Assembly (NCBI GenBank): GCA_013203725.1
Contig: JABMPK010000077.1
Span: 1-7,271, forward strand
From: Candidatus Uhrbacteria bacterium
GTDB taxonomy: Bacteria > Patescibacteriota > Patescibacteriia > UBA9934 > UBA11717
DNA: 7,271 bases
Direction: 5' to 3'
How positions within the stretch are numbered: the first letter of the stretch is position 1; every line of letters starts with the position of its first letter. The notes under the pieces were generated by a model. It had not been told where the DNA came from, did not search any database, and saw only the letters and a program-made list of their open reading frames with translations. Shown in pieces: positions 1 through 4,866 of the stretch. The position numbers were made by a program, and so were the translations under genes.

Positions 1-222
1 AAGAGCTTTAAATATCCGCTCTACAACATCCTCCATGCGTGAAAACAAAAAAGGATCATGGACGCCTGTCTCATAATCCGGATTCAAAAATAGCTCAAGC
101 TCAGCCTGATCTTTAACCCCCCTATTCCACATGAGCTGCACAAGCATGGGGTGCACCTCGCCAAATTTCTTCGCCATGGCATCTGGAACCTGTTCTTGTA
201 CAAGCCAGGTTTTTTCTGCCAT
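1..222 (-). CDS. recJ: Single-stranded-DNA-specific exonuclease RecJ, N-terminal 74 codons (partial)
   Basis: The frame opens with ATG at 222-220 and is still open at the left edge, so only the N-terminus is present. The translation begins MAEKTWLVQEQVPDAMAKKF and includes the segments VQLMWNRGVKDQAELELFLNP and HDPFLFSRMEDVVERIFKAL. This matches the usual RecJ N-terminus, where a short 'W..... p..l...l' start is followed by 'L.nRGi.. .ea..FL.P....lhDPfll.dM..Av.Ri..Ai'. RecJ is a cytoplasmic 5'-3' single-strand exonuclease of the DHH phosphoesterase family that acts in recombination and mismatch repair; the DHH motifs lie outside the window. The start lies only 4 nt after the stop of the 31-residue ORF upstream, and no Shine-Dalgarno sequence is visible, so translational coupling within a lepA-small ORF-recJ unit is likely. 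The family call is confident; activity cannot be judged from this fragment. Confidence 0.88.
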   Translation of the reverse strand, partial: MAEKTWLVQEQVPDAMAKKFGEVHPMLVQLMWNRGVKDQAELELFLNPDYETGVHDPFLFSRMEDVVERIFKAL

Positions 223-226
223 AAGT

Positions 227-322
227 TTAGAATCCGAATGCGACGGTGAACATTACCATGCTAATTATCACGATGAACGAGACAACAGCGAACGCTCTTT
301 TAAACCATTTACTTTTATACAT
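227..322 (-). CDS. Small 31-residue single-pass membrane protein between lepA and recJ
   Basis: A 32-codon frame runs from ATG at 322-320 to TAA at 229-227. The peptide begins MYKSKWFKRAF, then has a hydrophobic stretch of about 20 residues (AVVSFIVIISMVMFTVAFGF) that reaches the C-terminus. The basic N-terminus (K3, K5, K8, R9) followed by one membrane helix predicts an N-in orientation by the positive-inside rule. It sits 17 nt after the lepA stop and 4 nt before the recJ start and fills an otherwise empty 117-base gap, which supports it as a real gene. There is no Shine-Dalgarno sequence; the 5-bp repeat ATAAC...GTTAT (342-338 and 325-321) spans its leader. I do not recognise a named family and assign no function. 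It could still be a chance frame, but the amphipathic design and tight packing argue against that. Confidence 0.62.
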   Translation of the reverse strand: MYKSKWFKRAFAVVSFIVIISMVMFTVAFGF

Positions 323-339
323 AACTTTTACAGTTTACG

Positions 340-2121
340 TTATCGCTTAAGAACCTTCAAGTATGCGCTCGATGGTATCTCCACTTTCCCCGCTCCCATT
401 TCTGCCATTCTCTTCTTTCCTTTCTTCTGTTTATCCAACAACTTTCGTTTTCGAGTAACGTCTCCACCGTACAGTCCTGATGTCACGTCCTTACGCATTG
501 CAGAGATTCGGTCTCCTGCAACAATGGCACCGCCAACTGTTGCCTGCAATTTAATAACGAACATCTGTCGTGGAATTTCTTCTTTGAGTGTTTTGATGAT
601 CCGCTTTCCCACCGAGTGCGCCTCGCCCCTGTACACAAGCGTAGATAAAGCCTCTACTGGTTCTTCCGCAACCAGAATATCCATGCGCACAACGTCGGCT
701 GGTCGCTCGTCCAATGTCTCATAACTCATCGACCCATATCCACTCGTCACAGTCTTGAGCGCGTCATAGAAGTCTACGATCACGGTCGATAACGCCATCT
801 CGTAATGCAACAAGGCCCGTTTCTGATCTAGATACTCGGTCGTCGTGTAAATTCCGTTTCGATCTTGCACAAGAGACATTACAGCTCCCACGAATTCTGA
901 TGGTACAACAATATCAACCTTCGCCCATGGCTCGAATACCTTTTCAACATGTGTCGGCTCCGGAAGGTCGAGCGGTCCTTTAATGATAATCTCCTCACCG
1001 CTGCGTTTCACAACCCTGTATCGCACACTAGGCGTTGTAACGATCACCTCAACGCCCGACTCTCGTCGTAGACGCTCTTGCACGATCTCTAGATGCAACA
1101 TTCCAAGGAGTCCAACACGAAAGCCGATACCAAGCGCATTACTCTGGTCTGGCTCTACAGACAACGAGGCGTCGGACAATTGTAGTCGTTCCATCGCTTC
1201 CCTGAGTTCGCTTACGTCACCTCCATCTTTCGGAAAGATGCCTGCGTACAACATCGGTACAGCCTCCTTGTATCCAACGAGAGCTTCAATCTTTGCGCCC
1301 TTCAAGGTCATAGTATCTCCAACGCGACAACCTCCAATATCTTTCATTCCTGTTACCACGTAACCTATCTGACCAGTAGAAAGCTCACCATCGGAAATAC
1401 GTGAAGGTGACAAATGACCGATCTCTGTGATCGGACTGTTTGTATCTGTCGCCACCATGTGAAGCACCTGTCCTTTTGTAAGAGAGCCGTCCATTACTCG
1501 CACATACGCGACCACACCTTGGTAGTCGTCGTAAAACGAATCGAAGATGAGCGCGCGCGTGTCGCTAGACTCGTCACCAGTTGGTGCCGGAACATGCTCA
1601 ATAACCGCATCAAGCAACAACTCAACATTTTCTCCCGTCTTACCCGAAACAGATATGATCTCTTCGGCCTTACAACCAATCAACTGCATAAGCTCCTGAG
1701 TCCGAGCATCAACATCGGCTGCAGGAAGATCGATCTTGTTGAGCACTGGAATAATTTCCAGTCCATGCTCAATCGCCATGTACAAGTTCGCAAGAGTTTG
1801 AGCTTGCACACCCTGAGTCGCGTCAACAAGCAACACACACCCCTCAACTGCAGCGAGTGACCGCGACACCTCGTACGCAAAGTCAACGTGCCCAGGAGTG
1901 TCTATCAGATTCAACATGTAACCTTTGTACATCATCCGCGCCGGTTGCAACTTGATAGTGATTCCCCGTTCCTGCTCCAACTCCATTGTGTCGAGTACCT
2001 GCGTAGTCATCTTACGCTTCTCCACCGTCCCAGTAATTTCAAGCAAACGATCGGCAAGCGTAGACTTGCCGTGGTCGATATGCGCAATAATGCAAAAGTT
2101 CCGAATTAACGATTGATCCAT
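340..2121 (-). CDS. lepA: Elongation factor 4 (LepA), ribosome back-translocase GTPase
   Basis: LepA is a translational GTPase that binds the ribosome and affects translocation and 30S assembly. With the ATG start the protein has 593 residues, close to the family's usual ~600. Visible G motifs are AHIDHGKST (P-loop, 13-21), RGIT (switch I, 52-55), DTPGH (74-78), NKID (128-131) and SVSGK for G5. The later domains are complete: the GIGFRVGLLGMLHLEI segment typical of EF-G/LepA domain III-like folds, and the LepA-specific C-terminal domain ending in the YGGDVTRKRKLLDKQKKGKKRM motif. I chose ATG at 2121 rather than the in-frame GTG at 2133 because the Shine-Dalgarno core GAGG (2131-2128) lies 6 nt before that ATG, and the GTG itself overlaps the Shine-Dalgarno sequence. 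It follows the PaaX-like gene after 92 nt and leads into the small membrane ORF and recJ. No lesion is seen. Confidence 0.98.
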   Translation of the reverse strand: MDQSLIRNFCIIAHIDHGKSTLADRLLEITGTVEKRKMTTQVLDTMELEQERGITIKLQPARMMYKGYMLNLIDTPGHVDFAYEVSRSLAAVEGCVLLVDATQGVQAQTLANLYMAIEHGLEIIPVLNKIDLPAADVDARTQELMQLIGCKAEEIISVSGKTGENVELLLDAVIEHVPAPTGDESSDTRALIFDSFYDDYQGVVAYVRVMDGSLTKGQVLHMVATDTNSPITEIGHLSPSRISDGELSTGQIGYVVTGMKDIGGCRVGDTMTLKGAKIEALVGYKEAVPMLYAGIFPKDGGDVSELREAMERLQLSDASLSVEPDQSNALGIGFRVGLLGMLHLEIVQERLRRESGVEVIVTTPSVRYRVVKRSGEEIIIKGPLDLPEPTHVEKVFEPWAKVDIVVPSEFVGAVMSLVQDRNGIYTTTEYLDQKRALLHYEMALSTVIVDFYDALKTVTSGYGSMSYETLDERPADVVRMDILVAEEPVEALSTLVYRGEAHSVGKRIIKTLKEEIPRQMFVIKLQATVGGAIVAGDRISAMRKDVTSGLYGGDVTRKRKLLDKQKKGKKRMAEMGAGKVEIPSSAYLKVLKR

Positions 2122-2149
2122 AATAGGCCTCACTCTAGCCTATTTAGGC
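2122..2149 (-). promoter_or_regulatory. lepA ribosome binding site with two mutually exclusive hairpins
   Basis: On the transcript the GAGG Shine-Dalgarno core (2131-2128) stands 6 nt before the lepA ATG. The heptamer AATAGGC (2144-2138) can pair with GCCTATT (2128-2122), which ends flush with the start codon and leaves the nine-base loop TAGAGTGAG holding most of the Shine-Dalgarno sequence. The same bases can instead pair upstream in GCCTA-AA-TAGGC (2149-2138). The base pairing is seen directly; a role in controlling lepA translation is inference. Confidence 0.45.
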
Positions 2150-2171
2150 GTATTTGTCGATGTTTCGAGAG

Positions 2172-2180
2172 TTATCCACA
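2172..2180 (+). promoter_or_regulatory. Perfect DnaA box upstream of lepA
   Basis: TTATCCACA is an exact match to the strong DnaA-box consensus. It lies in the 92-nt spacer between the PaaX-like gene and lepA, 51 nt before the lepA start. Only one exact copy was seen in the window, so it does not mark an origin by itself. It could mediate DnaA control of lepA or be chance: a given 9-mer is expected about 0.05 times in this window over both strands. Confidence 0.4.
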
Positions 2181-2213
2181 AGCAATTCTATCCGCGACTA
2201 AATCAACCTATGT

Positions 2214-2828
2214 CTAGATCGGAGTTTTGCCAATTTGTCGCGATCGCGACAAATTGGTATCAATTAATGAAGCATGTACATGCACATATTCAGTTAATCC
2301 CAATTCTTCTATGTATTCTGCAAACTCTGCTACCACATTATATCGATGAACCCACACGCTCCTCTGAAACATTGTGAAACCTGCTCTCTTCAACTGTATC
2401 CTGAGGCGGTCCCGAGCCTTCTTCTCATATTCTGGAATATCGTATGACACTATGCTTACAAAACCATCTGGGAGCTCCTCGTCGTTACTTGCTACTATTT
2501 CTAGCAGTGATTGTACATACCCACGATTTGTCCAATGCATCTCAAGACTCTCACTGATCTCTCTGAACTCTACAAGACCTCGTGATTTAGCTCGCTCAAG
2601 ATCTCGCTTTTTAATATTATATTCCTCCCAAATCTCTTTTTCTTCCAACACACGAACAGGACCCTTGATGAGAAAATCAGTATTTTTTCCAAATGTGTTG
2701 ATTACGCCATATCCAATATATAAATTGTGCAAAAGTGCTCCAACCGCACTCCTTGTACGACGTACATACTTCTTAGACTCCTCGTAAAGTTGCGCCTTTT
2801 CTTTTCCAGACAAAAAATCTCCCCGCAT
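2214..2828 (-). CDS. PaaX-like transcriptional regulator with C-terminal Cas2-fold domain
   Basis: The 204-residue protein has two parts. Residues about 15-110 look helical and winged-helix-like (KKYVRRTRSAVGALLHNLY, then IWEEYNIKKRDLERAKSRGLVEF), fitting an N-terminal DNA-binding domain. Residues about 120-190 form a ferredoxin-like Cas2/PaaX-C module: the strand VSIVSYDIPE with D130, R139 and RLRIQLKRAGF, then the FQRSVWV strand. Such orphan Cas2-like regulators are common in Patescibacteria and are usually not linked to CRISPR; no array or other cas gene is here. The conserved fold ends near D190, and the remaining 14 residues are mostly encoded by a 28-bp palindrome, so the tail may be acquired. 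Its own extended -10 promoter lies just upstream, and there is no Shine-Dalgarno sequence before ATG 2828. The family call is good; the ligand and target are unknown. Nuclease activity is possible because D130 is kept, but is not my first reading. Confidence 0.8.
   Translation of the reverse strand: MRGDFLSGKEKAQLYEESKKYVRRTRSAVGALLHNLYIGYGVINTFGKNTDFLIKGPVRVLEEKEIWEEYNIKKRDLERAKSRGLVEFREISESLEMHWTNRGYVQSLLEIVASNDEELPDGFVSIVSYDIPEYEKKARDRLRIQLKRAGFTMFQRSVWVHRYNVVAEFAEYIEELGLTEYVHVHASLIDTNLSRSRQIGKTPI
2230..2257. repeat. 28-bp perfect palindrome at the 3' end of the PaaX-like gene
   Basis: The half-site CCAATTTGTCGCGA is followed directly by its exact reverse complement, giving 14-bp arms and no spacer. 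It contains the GCGATCGC octamer. It lies inside the coding region (residues T191-G200) just before the TAG stop. Neither strand has a T-run after it, so it is not a normal intrinsic terminator. It may be an operator, for example for the dimeric regulator it sits in, or a small palindromic insertion; the function is not shown. Confidence 0.85.
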
Positions 2829-2864
2829 AGTCGTGTTTTACGAATAAGTGGGAGGAATGAATAC

Positions 2865-2873
2865 AGTATATCA
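2865..2873 (-). promoter_or_regulatory. Extended -10 promoter of the PaaX-like gene
   Basis: On the minus strand TGATATACT reads as an extended -10 (TG, one base, TATACT). No -35 match exists 17 nt upstream, where the preceding gene's terminator stem lies, which fits an extended -10 promoter. The leader to ATG 2828 would be about 30 nt. The imperfect inverted repeat ATAC-A-GTAT overlaps the -10 and could be an operator. Confidence 0.5.
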
Positions 2874-2879
2874 TCAAAT

Positions 2880-2908
2880 AAAAAAGGCCGCGCCAGATGG
2901 CGCGAGCC
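2880..2908 (-). terminator. Rho-independent terminator of the acyltransferase gene
   Basis: The transcript folds as GGC, a bulged U, CGCGCCA, a two-base loop, then UGGCGCG and GCC, followed by six Us. It begins 7 nt after the stop of the beta-helix acyltransferase gene. The strong GC stem and U-tract are typical of intrinsic terminators. It separates that gene from the regulator promoter. Confidence 0.9.
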
Positions 2909-2915
2909 TTGTCGT

Positions 2916-3635
2916 CTAGATGTCGCTTGCCGAGACTTGCCTCTCGATCCAGTAGCGTCTGTTGCCTTCGTATACACCGGACCGCATCGGCGTCATCTCG
3001 TGAACGAGTGCTCCCGCACCGATGACGGTACCCGGAGACAGAACGCTGCCACACCCGATCTTGACTCCGTCTCCCAGAATCGCGCCGCACTTTCGCAACC
3101 CAGTAACGATTCTGTCGTCGGTATCCAGATGCGCCTTGATGGTGATCAACCCTCCGTTGTGCCTGAAATTCGCAAGCTTCACTCCTGCACCCAGATTCAC
3201 GTCGCGCCCTAGGATCGAATCTCCTACGTAATTCTGATGAGATGCGTGCGCTCCAGGGAAGAACAACGAGTTCTTTACCTCACAGAACGAACCAACAACA
3301 CAACTCCTCATAAGCCACGTACCAGCGCGAATCACGGCATTGGCTCTTACCTCACAGTAGGGACCGATCAAAGTCAAGCCTTCGATAACCACAGATGGAT
3401 GAACCGTGGCCGTTTCATGCACAACAATGTCCCGTGCATATCCATTGGGGTGACGCCACTCTCTGATCCTTCTTCGGTCAGCCATGATCTCACTGAACCT
3501 CTGACTACCCTCCCATCCTCCGATCATGCCAAAGAGCCCATGTTCCGAGATGAACCTACGAATATCACCATCGACGTCATCGAACAACTTCGGCATCCTC
3601 GGATCGCCAAGCAACATCTTTGCAACTTCTTGCAT
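2916..3635 (-). CDS. Stand-alone GlmU C-terminal-like left-handed beta-helix acyltransferase
   Basis: The 239-residue protein has a helical N-terminal part (about 1-66) and then a left-handed beta-helix of hexapeptide repeats (about 69-215; for example VVHETATVHPSVVIEG and ILGDGVKIGCGSVLSPGTVIG). It lacks the ~230-residue nucleotidyltransferase domain of bifunctional GlmU. R103, K121, H133, Y136, N147 and N156 match the spacing (18, 12, 3, 11, 9) of E. coli GlmU acetyltransferase residues R333, K351, H363, Y366, N377 and N386 as I recall them; a counterpart of K392 is not evident. An acyl-CoA-dependent N-acyltransferase acting on a sugar phosphate or nucleotide sugar is therefore likely, but the substrate is unproven. 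ATG 3635 is preferred to GTG 3641 because GGAGG (3645-3641) lies 5 nt before the ATG and overlaps the GTG. Terminators flank it on both sides, so it is probably transcribed alone. GC appears somewhat higher than in its neighbours (about 52-63% in lines sampled by eye). Confidence 0.75.
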   Translation of the reverse strand: MQEVAKMLLGDPRMPKLFDDVDGDIRRFISEHGLFGMIGGWEGSQRFSEIMADRRRIREWRHPNGYARDIVVHETATVHPSVVIEGLTLIGPYCEVRANAVIRAGTWLMRSCVVGSFCEVKNSLFFPGAHASHQNYVGDSILGRDVNLGAGVKLANFRHNGGLITIKAHLDTDDRIVTGLRKCGAILGDGVKIGCGSVLSPGTVIGAGALVHEMTPMRSGVYEGNRRYWIERQVSASDI

Positions 3636-3640
3636 ACTCA

Positions 3641-3645
3641 CCTCC
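3641..3645 (-). promoter_or_regulatory. Strong Shine-Dalgarno that fixes the acyltransferase start
   Basis: GGAGG followed by TGAGT and then ATG gives a 5-nt spacing to ATG 3635-3633. The alternative GTG 3641-3639 overlaps the GGAGG and is too close to be used. This is the best Shine-Dalgarno sequence in the window. Confidence 0.8.
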
Positions 3646-3653
3646 AGACGCCG

Positions 3654-3682
3654 AGTTAACCAAAAAAACGCCCCATCGTCAA
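3654..3682 (-). promoter_or_regulatory. Possible weak promoter nested in the mnmA terminator
   Basis: TTGACG (3682-3677) matches the -35 consensus at 5 of 6 positions. A 17-nt spacer leads to TTAACT (3659-3654), which matches the -10 at only 3 of 6. The acyltransferase gene needs a start signal after the mnmA terminator and this is the only candidate seen. It is weak, and read-through from mnmA is the alternative. Confidence 0.25.
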
Positions 3683-3690
3683 GGCGCCTT
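3662..3690 (-). terminator. Rho-independent terminator of mnmA
   Basis: Directly at the mnmA stop, AAGGCGCCUU can pair with GGGGCGUUUU around a six-base loop (GACGAU), with four G-U pairs, and runs into seven Us (3668-3662). The U-tract is strong but the stem is weakened by wobbles, so partial read-through into the acyltransferase gene is plausible. Confidence 0.7.
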
Positions 3691-4723
3691 ACTTAATCAC
3701 TCCCGATCCAACCAATTCGTCTCCAATGTAAAATACGATGAATTGTCCTGGTGCTATTGCTCGTTGCTCTTCCTCAAACTTCACATACCCTCCATCGCTC
3801 AACTTGCAGGCCTGATCATCTTGGCGATAGCGGATGTGTGCTGCGATCTTGAGCGGTAGCTTGGGCTCGACTCCAGAAACCCAGTGTAATTCCGTCGCTT
3901 CGAGCAGTCTTGAGTACAGTGCAGGGTCGTCGTCATGCCCCACCACCAGCTCGTTCGTGTCGAGTTTGCGATCCACCACATACCATGCCGCTCCCCCTCC
4001 AACTCCAAGTCCGTGCCGTTGTCCTATCGTGTAATACTGAACGCCCTCATGCTCACCAACGACCTCCCCATCAGTCGAAACAATATTTCCCTTTACTGGT
4101 TTAATTCTCTCTTTTAAAAACGTTGGTAAATCAACTGGCCCAATAAAACAAAGTCCCTGCGAGTCTTTCTTATCCGCAGTCACAAGATCATACTTCTCAG
4201 CGATCTTGCGCACCGCAGGTTTCTCGAGCTCTCCAACAGGAAACATAGACCGCATCAGCTCGTCTTGTCCCAATCTACACAGAAAGTAACTCTGATCTTT
4301 ATTGCCATCAACTCCCTTTAGCAAACGAGCCTGCCCGTCTTCAATCTCGACACGCGCGTAATGACCAGTCGCCATGTTCTCGCACCCAAGATCATCAGCA
4401 ACCTTCATCAACAAATCGAACTTCACTTCGGAGTTACACATCACGTCAGGATTCGGGGTTCGCCCCGCGTCATATTCAGCGATCATATACTCGTAAACCC
4501 GCTCCCGATACTCTTTTTCAAAATCAAACACATGAAGTTCTATCCCCAACGACGCCGCGACGCGCATTGCAACACGCTTGTCTGCCTCCCAATCACAGCC
4601 GCTCCAGTTTTTCATGAAAGCACCAATGACATCGTACCCAGCCTCCAACAACAAAGCCGCAGCGACCGATGAGTCAACTCCGCCAGACATTGCACACAAG
4701 ATTTTGGTTTTCTGTTCAGACAT
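3689..4723 (-). CDS. mnmA: tRNA-specific 2-thiouridylase MnmA
   Basis: MnmA uses ATP and a relayed persulfide to convert U34 of Lys, Glu and Gln tRNAs to 2-thiouridine in the cytoplasm. The 344-residue protein shows the PP-loop SGGVDSS (13-19), the RTPNPDVMCN motif with the catalytic cysteine C96, KDQSYFL (142-148), and the second catalytic cysteine C192 in DSQGLCFIG, which together form the active-site pair known in the family. The tRNA-binding and beta-barrel segments YYTIGQRHGLGVGG and HIRYRQ follow. It is slightly shorter than the ~360-370 residues common in the family, without loss of a known motif. Its own sigma70-type promoter lies at 4776-4748 and its terminator at the stop, so it is probably transcribed alone. 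The ATG has no Shine-Dalgarno sequence and lies just after a short hairpin. Confidence 0.97.
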   Translation of the reverse strand: MSEQKTKILCAMSGGVDSSVAAALLLEAGYDVIGAFMKNWSGCDWEADKRVAMRVAASLGIELHVFDFEKEYRERVYEYMIAEYDAGRTPNPDVMCNSEVKFDLLMKVADDLGCENMATGHYARVEIEDGQARLLKGVDGNKDQSYFLCRLGQDELMRSMFPVGELEKPAVRKIAEKYDLVTADKKDSQGLCFIGPVDLPTFLKERIKPVKGNIVSTDGEVVGEHEGVQYYTIGQRHGLGVGGGAAWYVVDRKLDTNELVVGHDDDPALYSRLLEATELHWVSGVEPKLPLKIAAHIRYRQDDQACKLSDGGYVKFEEEQRAIAPGQFIVFYIGDELVGSGVIK

Positions 4724-4727
4724 AAAA

Positions 4728-4743
4728 CATCACGTAAGTGATG
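4728..4743. other. Inverted repeat in the mnmA leader
   Basis: CATCAC-TTAC-GTGATG on the minus strand has perfect 6-bp arms and a 4-base loop. It lies between the -10 and the start codon, at or just after the expected transcription start, and ends 4 nt before the ATG. It may be an operator or a leader hairpin; nothing shows which. Confidence 0.4.
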
Positions 4744-4747
4744 CTGG

Positions 4748-4776
4748 AATATAACGGAATTTCTTGAGTTTGGCAA
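4748..4776 (-). promoter_or_regulatory. Sigma70-type promoter of mnmA
   Basis: TTGCCA (4776-4771) and TATATT (4753-4748) each match consensus at 5 of 6 positions and are separated by exactly 17 nt. Transcription would start near 4741, leaving a leader of about 18 nt before ATG 4723. The REP-like element ends 4 nt upstream of the -35. Confidence 0.75.
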
Positions 4777-4780
4777 GTGT

Positions 4781-4854
4781 TTGCTGGTGCGGACGCACAG
4801 AAGGGCGTCCCTACAAGCCTGTAGGGACAGGTCGTGACCTGTCTGTTCCAGCAA
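4781..4854. repeat. REP/MITE-like palindromic element between uppP and mnmA
   Basis: The terminal arms TTGCTGG (4781-4787) and CCAGCAA (4848-4854) are perfect 7-bp inverted repeats. Between them lie three perfect inverted repeats: GGACGC/GCGTCC (4791-4810), GTCCCTACA/TGTAGGGAC (4807-4828) and GACAGGTC/GACCTGTC (4826-4843). Neighbouring hairpins share a few bases, so they compete or form shortened branches of a cloverleaf-like fold. It starts 12 nt after the uppP stop and no T-run follows. The 'TAGGGACAGGTC..GACCTGTC' style resembles dispersed REP/MITE repeats of uncultivated bacteria, but the family is not confirmed. Confidence 0.75.
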
Positions 4855-4866
4855 TGACGAGCTAGG

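Noticed and set aside
131..724. A 197-codon plus-strand open frame across the recJ start, the small ORF and the lepA 3' end.
   Set aside because: It lies antisense to lepA, whose family match is certain, and its translation is Ser/Thr/Arg-rich without any recognisable motif; a shadow frame.
2131..2133. GTG at 2133 as the lepA start (MRPIMDQ...).
   Set aside because: The GTG overlaps the GAGG Shine-Dalgarno sequence that correctly serves ATG 2121; four extra residues are not needed for the family N-terminus.
2230..2257. The 28-bp palindrome as an intrinsic terminator of the regulator gene.
   Set aside because: No T-run follows on either strand and the stem lies before the stop codon.
2122..2260. 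A replication origin, given the DnaA box and nearby palindrome.
   Set aside because: Only one exact DnaA box was seen, there is no AT-rich unwinding region, and no dnaA or dnaN gene is near.
2214..2828. A CRISPR-Cas locus, suggested by the Cas2-like domain.
   Set aside because: No direct-repeat array and no cas1 or other cas gene is present, and the fused winged-helix part fits the PaaX-like regulators.
3639..3641. GTG at 3641 as the acyltransferase start.
   Set aside because: It overlaps the GGAGG Shine-Dalgarno sequence, which is well spaced for ATG 3635.
4724..4866. A tRNA or structured RNA gene in the uppP-mnmA gap, suggested by the cloverleaf-like repeats.
   Set aside because: No T-loop GTTCRA-type motif, no acceptor-stem/CCA layout and no anticodon arm; the structure is better explained as a palindromic repeat.
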